From the NCBI RefSeq assembly GCF_007845645.1, contig NZ_VCQV01000007.1, forward strand, positions 1 through 64,000: a stretch of DNA of 64,000 nt, written 5' to 3'. Position 1 is the stretch's first letter. Each line of letters begins with the position of its first letter. Positions 34,104-42,524 of the stretch are shown here, in pieces. Below the pieces are notes generated by a model. That model was not told where the DNA came from and made no database searches. It worked only from the letters and a program-made list of their open reading frames with translations. This DNA comes from Leekyejoonella antrihumi. GTDB lineage: Bacteria > Actinomycetota > Actinomycetes > Actinomycetales > Dermatophilaceae. The position numbers and the translations under genes are program-made.

Positions 34104-34940
34104 ATGACCGCACGAAGCGGCGGCTGGCTCGCGGCCGTCCAGCGCCTTCGCGAGCAGCGGCGCCCCGGTGTGCTGGTCACGGTCACGACGGTGCGAGGCC
34201 ATGCCCCGCGGGCGGCCGGCGCCAAGATGGTCGTGGCGGACCGTGAGGTATGGGGGACGGTCGGCGGCGGCAATCTCGAGGCCACCGCGGTGGATCGGGC
34301 CCGAGCCATGCTGCGGGAGGGCATCGCGGCGCCGGAGACGCTTGGGCTGAACCTGTCCGACAAGGCCCCGGTCCAGCACGGCGTCCAGTGCTGCGGCGGT
34401 GACGTGGAGATGCTTCTCGAGCCGCTGGTCGTGGTGCCGTCGGTGGCCATCTTCGGGATGGGCCACGTCGGGCTCGAGCTGGCCAGGATCCTCGCGCGGC
34501 ACGACCTCGAGTTGCACCTGGTCGACTCTCGTGCCGATCAGCTCACCGCCGAGCAGCTGAGTGCGCTGGACGACGCCCAGGCGAACGTGCACGTCCACCA
34601 TGCGCCGGTGCCGGAGCTGGTCCTCGGGCAGGTGCCGCCGGGCACCCACGTGCTGGTGATGACCCACGACCACGCCGAGGACCTCGCACTGTGCGACTCC
34701 GCGCTGCGGTGCAGCTACCTCGCCTCGATCGGGCTGATCGGCTCATCCGCGAAGTGGAGTCGCTTCCAGCGCCGGTTGAAGCAGGAGGGCCACAGCGACG
34801 TTGCGTTGCGCGCAATCACGACCCCCATCGGGCTTCCGGAGCTGCGGGGCAAGGAGCCGGCCACCATCGCGGTCGGCGTGGCCGCCGCACTGCTGCAGGT
34901 CTTCGAACGCGAACAGGTCGTCCAGGAGGTCTCGTCATGA
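34104..34940 (+). CDS. xdhC: Xanthine dehydrogenase accessory protein XdhC
   Basis: 278 residues from ATG 34104; an upstream in-frame ATG at 34026 is less likely. XdhC delivers sulfurated molybdenum cofactor to xanthine dehydrogenase. Visible features are the N-terminal domain VLVTVTTVRGHAPRAAGAKM, GTVGGGNLEATAVDRA, the Cys-containing QHGVQCCGGDVEMLLEP, and the Rossmann-like SVAIFGMGHVGLELARIL. The C-terminal part has SYLASIGLIGSSAKWSRFQR and the family's PIGLPELRGKEPATIAVGVA. The stop overlaps the guanine deaminase start. The xanthine dehydrogenase subunits themselves are not in this window. Confidence 0.9.
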   Translation: MTARSGGWLAAVQRLREQRRPGVLVTVTTVRGHAPRAAGAKMVVADREVWGTVGGGNLEATAVDRARAMLREGIAAPETLGLNLSDKAPVQHGVQCCGGDVEMLLEPLVVVPSVAIFGMGHVGLELARILARHDLELHLVDSRADQLTAEQLSALDDAQANVHVHHAPVPELVLGQVPPGTHVLVMTHDHAEDLALCDSALRCSYLASIGLIGSSAKWSRFQRRLKQEGHSDVALRAITTPIGLPELRGKEPATIAVGVAAALLQVFEREQVVQEVSS

Positions 34941-36256
34941 AGGCACTCTTTCGAGCCACGGTTCTCGACACTCCCGACGACCCGTTCCACGGGGGAGCGC
35001 TGCGTGCCGAGAGCGACCTCGGCCTGCTGGTGCAGGACGGTGTCATCGTCGCCCGCGCGGCCTACGGCACGCTGCGCGCCGCGCACCCGGACAGCCGGGT
35101 GCACGACCTGCGGGAGGGCCTGCTGCTGCCCGGGCTGATCGACACCCACGTGCACTTCCCGCAGCTGCGGGTCATCGGCGCGCTGGGCCGTCCACTGCTC
35201 GACTGGCTGCGCGAGAGCGCCCTGCCGGAGGAGGCCAGGCTGGCCGACACCGCCTACGCCCAGCCTTTGGCGCAGGAGTTCGTCCAGGGGCTGCTCGCCG
35301 CCGGCACCACGACCGCACTCGTCTTCGGGTCGCACTTCGCGTCGGCCGTCGACGCCTTCTGCGCGGAGGCGGACCGGCGCGGCCTGCGGGCCACCACCGG
35401 CCTCGTCGTCAGCGACCGGATCCTGCGTCCGGACCTGCTGACCACACCCCAGCGCGCCTACGACGAGGGCAAGGCGCTCGCGGACCGCTGGCATGGCGTC
35501 GGCCGGCTGCGGTATGCCGTGACGCCCCGATTCTCGGTGTCGTGCACGGACGACCTGCTCGAGTCGTGCGCGGCGCTGGCCAAGGACATCGACCACGCGA
35601 TGGTGACCTCGCACATCAACGAGAGCCCCGCGGAGGTGCAGCAGGTCCGCGAGCTCTTCGAGGGGTCGGCGGACTACCTCGACACCTACGACCGGCACGG
35701 GCTGGTGGACCGGGACTGCGTCCTCGCGCACAACGTGCACCCGAGCGACCGTGAGCTGGACCTGCTGGCCACCCGGGAAGCCACCATCTCGCACTGCCCG
35801 ACGAGCAACGCCGCACTGGGCAGCGGGATGTTCCCGATGCGCGACCACCTCGAGCGCGGGGTGCACGTCGCGCTCGGATCGGACGTCGGCGGAGGCACGG
35901 GCCTCAGCCTGTTCAAGGAGGGGCTGCAGGCCTACTTCGTCCAACAGTTGCTCGCGGACCGCGGGCAGCCGCTGAATCCGGCGCACCTGCTGCACCTGGC
36001 CACGGCGGCCGGCGCGCGCGCCCTCGACCTGTCCGACCAGGTCGGAGACCTGAGTGTCGGCAAGCAGATGGATGCCGTCTGGCTCGCGCCGGCGGCCGGG
36101 ACGCCTCTGGACATCGGGCTGAGACACGCCGGTGACGCCTCGGACGCGCTGGCGAAGGTGTTCGCGATGGCGCATTCGGGTGACGTTCGCGGTGTCTGGG
36201 TCGGTGGGGACCAGGTGCTTGAGACGCGCCATCTCAACTCGCGATCTGCGGAGTGA
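34937..36256 (+). CDS. guaD: Guanine deaminase
   Basis: 439 residues, amidohydrolase superfamily. It converts guanine to xanthine, feeding the xanthine dehydrogenase step served by XdhC next door. Metal ligands are visible as LIDTHVHFPQL, TSHINESPAEVQQ, VLAHNVHPSDREL and LGSDVGGGTGLSLFKEG; ISHCPTSNAALGSGMFPM is the family's substrate-loop signature. ATG 34937 overlaps the xdhC stop (ATGA) and has AGGAGGT upstream. The length matches bacterial guanine deaminases. Confidence 0.92.
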   Translation: MKALFRATVLDTPDDPFHGGALRAESDLGLLVQDGVIVARAAYGTLRAAHPDSRVHDLREGLLLPGLIDTHVHFPQLRVIGALGRPLLDWLRESALPEEARLADTAYAQPLAQEFVQGLLAAGTTTALVFGSHFASAVDAFCAEADRRGLRATTGLVVSDRILRPDLLTTPQRAYDEGKALADRWHGVGRLRYAVTPRFSVSCTDDLLESCAALAKDIDHAMVTSHINESPAEVQQVRELFEGSADYLDTYDRHGLVDRDCVLAHNVHPSDRELDLLATREATISHCPTSNAALGSGMFPMRDHLERGVHVALGSDVGGGTGLSLFKEGLQAYFVQQLLADRGQPLNPAHLLHLATAAGARALDLSDQVGDLSVGKQMDAVWLAPAAGTPLDIGLRHAGDASDALAKVFAMAHSGDVRGVWVGGDQVLETRHLNSRSAE

Positions 36257-36317
36257 CACAAGTCGCACCAATGCTGCTACTGTCCGGTAGGTCATTGCTG
36301 CCTGCCTGGAGGTTCCC

Positions 36318-37298
36318 GTGCGGAAAACCGCCGTTGTCATCGGCTTTGGGGCGTTCTTTCTCACCATGGCGCTCCTGCTGAAGTTCTATGCCTACAACCA
36401 ACTCACCGTGGTGCCGAAGGACCAGAACACCGGGCAGACCCTGGTCGACCCGAACGCCACGTTCTTCGATGCCCCGACGCTCACGATCATGCACGGCAAG
36501 ATCACCACCCAACTGGTCGCGGTCGTCGATCAGAAGGCCAGTGACACGCAGGGTGGCAACGCGCGGGTCTTCAACGTGTGGCAGAGCACCACCCACAACA
36601 ACAGTCGGCCGCCGATGGCGGCGACCACTCAGCGGGTGGCGCTCAACGCGCACACCGGGCTTCCCGTGCACTGCTGCGACGAGAGTGAGAACGGCAAGCC
36701 CGTCAAGTACGCGGGCTACACCCTCAAGTTCCCGTTCAGCACGCAGAAGACGACCTACCAGTACTGGGACACGACCATCGAGAAGCCGATGTCGATGAAG
36801 TACGCCGACACCGAGAAGATCGATGGCCTGACGGTCTACAAGTTCGTGGGTGACGTGCCCAAGACCACCTACACCAAGATGGAGGTTCCGGGCTTCCTCT
36901 TCGGACTGGGCAAGACCAGCCCGGCCGTGAACGCCGACCGGACCTACTCCGTCCACCGCATCATCTGGGTGGAGCCGCAGACCGGTGCGTTCATCAAGGT
37001 GCAAGAGCAGCAGCAGCAGCTGCTGGAGGACCCGGGGCACCCCTCGGTTCAGGCGCTCAGCACGACCAGCACGTTCACTCCGGCCACCGTCAAGGGGAAC
37101 GTCAACGAGTACAAGAGCAAGGCGTCGCAGCTGAAGATCCTGCAGATCCTGCCCTGGATCCTGGGCATTCTCGGCATCATCCTGCTGATCCTCGGCATCA
37201 TCATGGCGGGTTTCATCACCCGAGGTCGCCACGAGGCGCGCGACGAGGGCTACGACGGCGGGCTCGGAGACGAGCTCTACGACGGCTCGACCGCGTAG
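36318..37298 (+). CDS. DUF3068 (PorA-like) envelope protein
   Basis: 326 residues from GTG 36318, with TGGAGG 5 nt upstream. One N-terminal membrane helix (VVIGFGAFFLTMALLLKFYA) and one near the C-terminus (ILPWILGILGIILLILGIIM) enclose an extracytoplasmic domain. That domain has the family segments HTGLPVHCCDESENGKPVKY and YQYWDTTIEKPMSMKYADTE. The short cytoplasmic tail is acidic and Gly-rich. DUF3068 proteins are actinobacterial and sit in the envelope; function is not established. It lies 4 nt before the nucleotide-sugar decarboxylase gene, suggesting co-expression. Confidence 0.8.
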   Translation: MRKTAVVIGFGAFFLTMALLLKFYAYNQLTVVPKDQNTGQTLVDPNATFFDAPTLTIMHGKITTQLVAVVDQKASDTQGGNARVFNVWQSTTHNNSRPPMAATTQRVALNAHTGLPVHCCDESENGKPVKYAGYTLKFPFSTQKTTYQYWDTTIEKPMSMKYADTEKIDGLTVYKFVGDVPKTTYTKMEVPGFLFGLGKTSPAVNADRTYSVHRIIWVEPQTGAFIKVQEQQQQLLEDPGHPSVQALSTTSTFTPATVKGNVNEYKSKASQLKILQILPWILGILGIILLILGIIMAGFITRGRHEARDEGYDGGLGDELYDGSTA

Positions 37299-37301
37299 GC
37301 C

Positions 37302-38294
37302 ATGCGTGCCGTTGTCACCGGGGGTGCCGGTTTCCTGGGTTCGCACCTGTGCGAACGACTGATCGGCCGCGGCGCCGAGGTGGTGGCGCTGGACAACCTG
37401 TGTACCGGGAGCCGGCGCAACGTGGCTCACCTGCAGGAGACCGGCCGGTTCACCCTGGTGGAGAGCGACGTGAGCCGACAGATCGACGTCGAGGGCCCGG
37501 TGGACCTGGTGCTGCACTTCGCCAGCCCGGCCTCACCGCTGGACTACCTGCGGATGCCGATCGAGACCCTGCACGTGGGGTCGCTCGGCACCGACCACGC
37601 ACTCTGTCTGGCCCGCGACAAGGGCGCCCGGCTGGTGCTCGCCTCGACCTCCGAGGTCTACGGAGACCCGCAGGTCCATCCGCAGCGCGAGGACTACTGG
37701 GGGCACGTGAACCCGGTCGGTCCGCGTGGGGTCTACGACGAGGCCAAACGCTTCTCGGAAGCGCTCACCTTGGCCTACCGGCAGACGCACGGCGTGGACA
37801 CCGGCATCGTGCGAATCTTCAACACCTTCGGCCCGCGGATGCGGCCGAACGACGGTCGGGCCATCCCGAACTTCATCCGGCAGTCGCTGGCGGGTGATCC
37901 GGTCACGGTGGCCGGCGACGGCCTGCAGACCAGGTCGATCTGCTACGTCGAGGACCTGGTGACCGGCATCCTGAAGATGGCGGAGTCCGGCCACTCGGGT
38001 CCGATCAACATCGGCAACCCGCACGAGATCTCGATGCTCGACCTGGCGAACTGGATCGTCAAGCTCGCCGAGTCGGAGTCACCGGTCGTCCACATCGAAC
38101 GCCCGGTCGATGACCCCACGGTGCGTAGGCCGGACACCACCTTGGCGCGCTCCGTCCTCGACTGGTCACCGCAGGTCGAGATCGAGGACGCGCTGCTGCG
38201 CACGATCGGCTGGTTCCGCGAGCACGCCGGCGCCCCGCCGTTGTCCGCCCACGACACCGAGCAGATCCTCACCGGTCGCCGCGACAGCCACTGA
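37302..38294 (+). CDS. UDP-glucuronate decarboxylase-like SDR epimerase
   Basis: 330 residues, extended SDR. The NAD-binding start is RAVVTGGAGFLGSHLCERLI. The catalytic residues are in LASTSEVYGDP and YDEAKRFSEAL (YxxxK). HFASPASPLDYLRMPIETLH and WGHVNPVGPRGVYDEAKRF are characteristic of UDP-glucuronate decarboxylases (UDP-xylose synthases). The reaction makes UDP-xylose from UDP-glucuronate in the cytoplasm. A UDP-glucose 6-dehydrogenase gene 4 kb away could supply the substrate. The ATG follows the DUF3068 stop by 3 nt. A dTDP-glucose dehydratase-type activity is less likely given these motifs. Confidence 0.82.
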   Translation: MRAVVTGGAGFLGSHLCERLIGRGAEVVALDNLCTGSRRNVAHLQETGRFTLVESDVSRQIDVEGPVDLVLHFASPASPLDYLRMPIETLHVGSLGTDHALCLARDKGARLVLASTSEVYGDPQVHPQREDYWGHVNPVGPRGVYDEAKRFSEALTLAYRQTHGVDTGIVRIFNTFGPRMRPNDGRAIPNFIRQSLAGDPVTVAGDGLQTRSICYVEDLVTGILKMAESGHSGPINIGNPHEISMLDLANWIVKLAESESPVVHIERPVDDPTVRRPDTTLARSVLDWSPQVEIEDALLRTIGWFREHAGAPPLSAHDTEQILTGRRDSH

Positions 38295-38301
38295 GCTCAG
38301 G

Positions 38302-38774
38302 GAGCCGGGAAGCGGTTATCCCGTCGGACTTGTTCACAGTCTGGGCTTCGACAGTCGGCAGTGGAATCCACATATCTCGGACTTCGGCGAGCACTATCGG
38401 GTTCTGCGCGTTGAGTGGAACTACACCAGAATCCAGGTGAGTGGCAGCCGGGCTGACCCGACCTGGCCTTGGAGCACCCCGAGCGGGTGCGGTCGTTGAC
38501 GGCGGCGACCTGGAACTCGGGAATACTCATGTCGGGGACGCACAGCTCCGAAATGGATGGATGCCTTGTCTTTGCAGTATCAGGCATACGAGGAGTTGTT
38601 TGCCACGGCGATATCGACCGATGTGTCGACTCCATGATCGAGAAGGGCGAGTTTCGGGTGGACCGTGGTCCCGGACGGCGCCTCGCCCTGTACCCGAATC
38701 TTGACAACCCCGAAAGCTTCAACGAGCAGGTTCTGTCGTTCCTCGCAGACGTCGACGCGCGACCGACGACCTGA
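38302..38774 (+). pseudogene. Decayed alpha/beta hydrolase
   Basis: Fragments in successive frames match the order of an alpha/beta hydrolase. GLVHSLGFDSRQWNPHISDF followed by GEHYRVLRVEWNYTR forms the first strands with the oxyanion HSLG motif. LEHPERVRSLTAATWNSG is the segment that normally follows the nucleophile elbow. PESFNEQVLSFLADVDARP is the last helix. The nucleophile GxSxG and catalytic acid are missing, and at least one internal deletion and a frame change are present. Non-functional. Confidence 0.55.
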
Positions 38775-38775
38775 C

Positions 38776-39585
38776 CTAGTGAGCCGCTGCAGGACGCTCG
38801 CACACGAAGATCGCCGTGCCCGGGATGATCTCGCCCCGGGTCGGACTCCAGCCGCCCCAGACCTGCTGGTTGTCCTCCGGCCACTCGGGCTCGACGAGGT
38901 CGAGCAGGCGCAGCCCGGCCGCCACGATCTCGCGCACCCGATCACCGAGCGTGCGGTGGTGCTCGGCATACGTGGGTTTGCCGTCGGACCGCTCGACATA
39001 GGGGGTGCGGTCGAAATAGGGCCGGGTCGCACGCAGACCCTCCCGGCCGGGCTCGTCGGGGAAGGACCACCGCACCGGATGCGTCGTGGCGAAGACGAAG
39101 CGGCCGCCCGGCCGAAGGACGCGGTGCGCCTGCACCATCAACTCGGCGGAGTCCGCAACGAACGGCACCGCGCCGTATGCGGTGAACACCAGGTCGAACG
39201 ACTGGTCCGCGAACGGGAGGCAGGTGGCGTCGCACTGCACCAGCGGCAGGTGCTCCTCGCGGCGCCGGTCGATCTGCCGACCCTGTCGAAGCATGCCGGC
39301 CGACAGGTCGCTGGCCACGCACTGCGCCCCGCACCGCGCGGCATACCGGCTGCCCTGCGCTGCACCGGCGCCGATCTCCAGGGCACGGACGCCGTCCAGC
39401 GACCCGAGCAGGCATAGCTGCGACTCGGCCCAGCCCTCCGGCCCCCAGACAAGCTCGGCGTCGCCGAGGAACTCGCCATGGTCGAGGTAGTAGTCGGCGG
39501 CCTCCGCGTCCCACCAGGCCCGGTTTGCGCTCCGGGTGGGTTTCGCGCCGAGCGGCTCGTGGCCGGCAGTGGGCTCAGACATCAT
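38776..39585 (-). CDS. Class I SAM-dependent methyltransferase
   Basis: 269 residues; the start is a double ATG at 39583/39580. The core contains VRALEIGAGAAQGSRYAARC (motif I), LPLVQCDATCLPFADQSFDL and VFATTHPVRWSFPDEPGREG. The segment NRAWWDAEAADYYLDHGEFL at the N-terminus is common in actinobacterial methyltransferases encoded beside rpsA. The acceptor is unknown. It is divergent from rpsA, with the two start regions only 108 bp apart, so the promoters overlap. Confidence 0.8.
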   Translation of the reverse strand: MMSEPTAGHEPLGAKPTRSANRAWWDAEAADYYLDHGEFLGDAELVWGPEGWAESQLCLLGSLDGVRALEIGAGAAQGSRYAARCGAQCVASDLSAGMLRQGRQIDRRREEHLPLVQCDATCLPFADQSFDLVFTAYGAVPFVADSAELMVQAHRVLRPGGRFVFATTHPVRWSFPDEPGREGLRATRPYFDRTPYVERSDGKPTYAEHHRTLGDRVREIVAAGLRLLDLVEPEWPEDNQQVWGGWSPTRGEIIPGTAIFVCERPAAAH

Positions 39586-39591
39586 CTCGCT

Positions 39592-39621
39592 TTGACCCCG
39601 ACGTTGGCCGGTCGGTAGGGT
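39592..39621 (+). promoter_or_regulatory. rpsA promoter
   Basis: TTGACC (39592-39597) and TAGGGT (39616-39621) with an 18-bp spacer form a good housekeeping promoter. The start site would be near 39628, giving a leader of about 65 nt before the ATG. Confidence 0.55.
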
Positions 39622-39693
39622 GGGACGGCGCGTGTACTGTGCGCGCATCCATTTTGTCCATCTTCTCAAAGTCCATCAAAGGTTTCCTACTAC

Positions 39694-41199
39694 ATGACTG
39701 CAACTACCGCTTCCCCGATCGCTGTCAACGACATCGGGTCGGAGGAGGAGCTGCTCGCCGCGATCGACGCGACGATCAAGCACTTCAATGACGGAGACAT
39801 CGTCGAGGGTGTCATCGTCAAGGTCGACCGGGACGAGGTCCTGCTCGACATCGGCTACAAGACCGAGGGTGTCATTCCCTCCCGTGAGTTGTCCATCAAG
39901 CATGACGTGGACCCGAACGAGGTCGTCAAGGTCGGTGACGAGGTCGAGGCTCTTGTGCTCCAGAAGGAGGACAAGGAAGGTCGACTCATCCTCTCCAAGA
40001 AGCGTGCGCAGTACGAGCGCGCCTGGGGAACCATCGAGCGGGTCAAGGAAGAGGACGGCGTCGTCACCGGCACCGTCATCGAGGTCGTCAAGGGCGGCCT
40101 CATCCTTGACATCGGCCTGCGTGGCTTCCTGCCGGCTTCGCTGGTCGAGATGCGTCGGGTTCGTGACCTCCAGCCGTACGTCGGCAAGGAGATCGAGGCC
40201 AAGATCATCGAGCTCGACAAGAACCGCAACAACGTGGTGCTCTCGCGCCGCGCGTGGCTCGAGCAGACCCAGTCCGAGGTCCGCACGACATTCCTCAAGG
40301 AGCTGCAGAAGGGCCAGGTGCGCACGGGTGTCGTCAGCAGCATCGTCAACTTCGGTGCGTTCGTCGACCTGGGCGGCGTGGACGGTCTGGTCCACGTGTC
40401 CGAGCTCTCCTGGAAGCACATTGACCACCCGTCCGAGGTCGTCGAGGTCGGCAAGGAGGTCACCGTCGAGGTCCTGGACGTCGACATGGACCGCGAGCGC
40501 GTCTCCCTGTCGCTGAAGGCGACGCAGGAAGACCCGTGGCAGCACTTCGCCCGCACCCACGCCATCGGCCAGGTTGTGCCGGGCAAGGTCACCAAGCTGG
40601 TGCCGTTCGGTGCGTTCGTGCGTGTCGAGGACGGCATCGAGGGCCTGGTCCACATCTCCGAGCTGGCCGAGCGTCACGTGGAGCTGCCGGAGCAGGTCGT
40701 GCAGGTCGGTCAGGAGATCTTCGTCAAGGTCATCGACATCGACCTGGAGCGTCGTCGGATCTCGCTGTCGCTGAAGCAGGCCAACGACGCCGCTGCCGGC
40801 GCCGCGGACTTCGACCCGACCCTCTATGGGATGGCCGCCGAGTACGACGAGTCGGGGAACTACAAGTACCCCGAGGGCTTCGACCCGGAGACCAACGAGT
40901 GGGTCGACGGCTTCGAGGCTCAGCGCGAGGTGTGGGAGAAGCAGTACGCCGACGCGCACGCTCGCTTCGAGGCGCACCAGCTGCAGATCGAGCAGGCTCG
41001 CAAGGACGACGCGGAGGCCGTTGCGGCCGCGGCGACCGCCCCGGCGTCCTACTCCTCGGACAGCAGCAGCTCCAGCAGCTCCGCCGACAAGGGTTCCGGC
41101 TCCAGCTCCAGCAAGAGCCCGGCTCCCGCTCCGGCCGAGGGCACGCTGGCCTCGGACGAGGCGCTGGCCGCACTGCGCGAGAAGCTGACCGGCAACTGA
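39694..41199 (+). CDS. rpsA: 30S ribosomal protein S1
   Basis: 501 residues. S1 helps place mRNA on the 30S subunit. Four S1 RNA-binding domains start near residues 34, 121, 206 and 291 (for example GDIVEGVIVKVDRDEVLLDI and GQVVPGKVTKLVPFGAFVRV). This is the four-domain actinobacterial form rather than the six-domain E. coli form. A C-terminal region of about 135 residues follows and includes a Ser-rich run near residues 452-474 (SSDSSSSSSSADKGSGSSSS). AAAGG precedes the ATG. A strong terminator follows the stop. Confidence 0.96.
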   Translation: MTATTASPIAVNDIGSEEELLAAIDATIKHFNDGDIVEGVIVKVDRDEVLLDIGYKTEGVIPSRELSIKHDVDPNEVVKVGDEVEALVLQKEDKEGRLILSKKRAQYERAWGTIERVKEEDGVVTGTVIEVVKGGLILDIGLRGFLPASLVEMRRVRDLQPYVGKEIEAKIIELDKNRNNVVLSRRAWLEQTQSEVRTTFLKELQKGQVRTGVVSSIVNFGAFVDLGGVDGLVHVSELSWKHIDHPSEVVEVGKEVTVEVLDVDMDRERVSLSLKATQEDPWQHFARTHAIGQVVPGKVTKLVPFGAFVRVEDGIEGLVHISELAERHVELPEQVVQVGQEIFVKVIDIDLERRRISLSLKQANDAAAGAADFDPTLYGMAAEYDESGNYKYPEGFDPETNEWVDGFEAQREVWEKQYADAHARFEAHQLQIEQARKDDAEAVAAAATAPASYSSDSSSSSSSADKGSGSSSSKSPAPAPAEGTLASDEALAALREKLTGN

Positions 41200-41218
41200 T
41201 CCAGTTCCAGCAGTAGTA

Positions 41219-41257
41219 CGAGGAGCCCCGGACACCAGTGGTGTCCGGGGCTCCTCG
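41219..41257 (+). terminator. rpsA terminator
   Basis: A near-perfect stem with CGAGGAGCCCCGGACACC on the left and its complement on the right, and a very short loop. It begins 19 nt after the rpsA stop codon. Confidence 0.85.
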
Positions 41258-41264
41258 CTTCCCC

Positions 41265-41334
41265 CCGCCGAGTGGAGTAGCTATAAGTACTCCAGTCGAG
41301 CGTTATCTACTCCACTCGGCGGGTCGTCTAGGCT
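41265..41334 (+). promoter_or_regulatory. coaE promoter with nested inverted repeats
   Basis: CCGCCGAGTGGAGTAG (41265-41280) and its exact complement (41307-41322) flank a 26-nt spacer. Within it, GGAGTA-GCTATAAG-TACTCC forms a second hairpin that competes with the first. TAGGCT (41329-41334) ends 7 nt before the coaE ATG and looks like a -10 box for a leaderless transcript, which places the right arm over the -35 region. It may be an operator, a terminator-like structure or both. Confidence 0.5.
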
Positions 41335-41341
41335 GACCGGC

Positions 41342-42517
41342 ATGCTGCGCGTGGGTCTTTCGGGAGGAATCGGTTCGGGCAAGTCCACGGTGGCTCGCCG
41401 GTTGGCCGAGCTCGGTGCGGTGGTCGTGGACGCCGACGTGATGGCGCGCGAGGTGGTCGACCTCGGTACGCCGGGCCTGCAGGAGGTGCGCAAGCGCTTC
41501 GGTGTCGAGGTCATCGGCGCCGACGGCGGTCTCGACCGGGCCGCGCTCGGGCGACTGGTCTTCACCGACGCCGCCGCTCGTAAGGATCTCGAGAGCATCA
41601 TCCATCCGCTGATTGCGGCGCGCACCAGGCAGTCGTTCGCCGAGGCGCCGCGCGAAGCGGTGGTGGTGCACGACATACCCCTGCTCGTCGAGCTCGATCG
41701 GGCCGCGGACTATCACCTGACCGTGATCGTCGGGGCGAGCGAGCAGGTGCGCCAGGAACGGCTGGTGGGTGACCGGGGGATGAGTCGGGAGGACGCCCTC
41801 TCCCGGATCGCCGCCCAGGCCACGGACGCGCAGCGGCGCGCGGCCGCGGACGTCTGGATCCCGAACGAGGGATCACGGGCGGCCCTCACGGCGGCCGTGG
41901 ACGACTGCTGGTCCCTGCGGATCGCCCCCTTCAACGACAATCTGTTGACCGGTGCGCGGTCACACCTTCCGGCGCCGGTGATCGAGGCGTATGACGGGAC
42001 CTGGCCGGCGCAGGCAGCTCGGCTGACGGCGCGGATCGGAGCCGCGTTGGGCGAGCGCGCCGTGGACATCGCGCACATCGGGTCGACCAGTGTGCCCGGC
42101 CTCGCGGCAAAGAACGTGATCGATCTGCAGGTCGGGGTCCGTCGGCTGGCCGACGCCGATGACGCCGGTTTCGTCGAAGCCATGGCGGCACAGGGATTTC
42201 CGCGAGTCGCGCACATCACGTCCGACTCACCGAAGGCGTCGATGCCGGATCCGGCAGCGTGGGCCAAGCGATTCCACGGCAGCGCCGATCCCGGGCGAGT
42301 CGTGCACGTCCATGTGCGAGAAGCTGGATCGGCCGGCCAGCGGTTCGCGCTGCTGTTCCGAGACTGGCTGCGAGACAACCCGGCCGAGCGCGCGGCATAC
42401 GAGCAGGAGAAGCGTCGACTGGCCGCGCAGAGCTCGAGCACGACGGAGTATGCAGCGGCGAAGGAGCCATGGTTCGACGACGCCTTTGCGCGCGTCGAGG
42501 CCTGGGCTCGCAGGTGA
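41342..42517 (+). CDS. coaE: Dephospho-CoA kinase fused to GrpB-like domain
   Basis: 391 residues. Residues 1-200 are dephospho-CoA kinase, the last step of coenzyme A synthesis. The P-loop is VGLSGGIGSGKSTVARRLAE, with VVDADVMAREVVD and PLLVELDRAADYHLTVIVGA. Residues about 205-390 form a GrpB/UPF0157 domain, a nucleotidyltransferase-like fold: AYDGTWPAQAARLTARIGAA, AHIGSTSVPGLAAKNVIDLQ and VHVHVREAGS. The fusion is known in actinobacteria, including mycobacteria; the role of the GrpB part is unclear. The start follows a -10 box by 7 nt, so the transcript is probably leaderless. Confidence 0.93.
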   Translation: MLRVGLSGGIGSGKSTVARRLAELGAVVVDADVMAREVVDLGTPGLQEVRKRFGVEVIGADGGLDRAALGRLVFTDAAARKDLESIIHPLIAARTRQSFAEAPREAVVVHDIPLLVELDRAADYHLTVIVGASEQVRQERLVGDRGMSREDALSRIAAQATDAQRRAAADVWIPNEGSRAALTAAVDDCWSLRIAPFNDNLLTGARSHLPAPVIEAYDGTWPAQAARLTARIGAALGERAVDIAHIGSTSVPGLAAKNVIDLQVGVRRLADADDAGFVEAMAAQGFPRVAHITSDSPKASMPDPAAWAKRFHGSADPGRVVHVHVREAGSAGQRFALLFRDWLRDNPAERAAYEQEKRRLAAQSSSTTEYAAAKEPWFDDAFARVEAWARR

Positions 42518-42524
42518 CCGCGAC

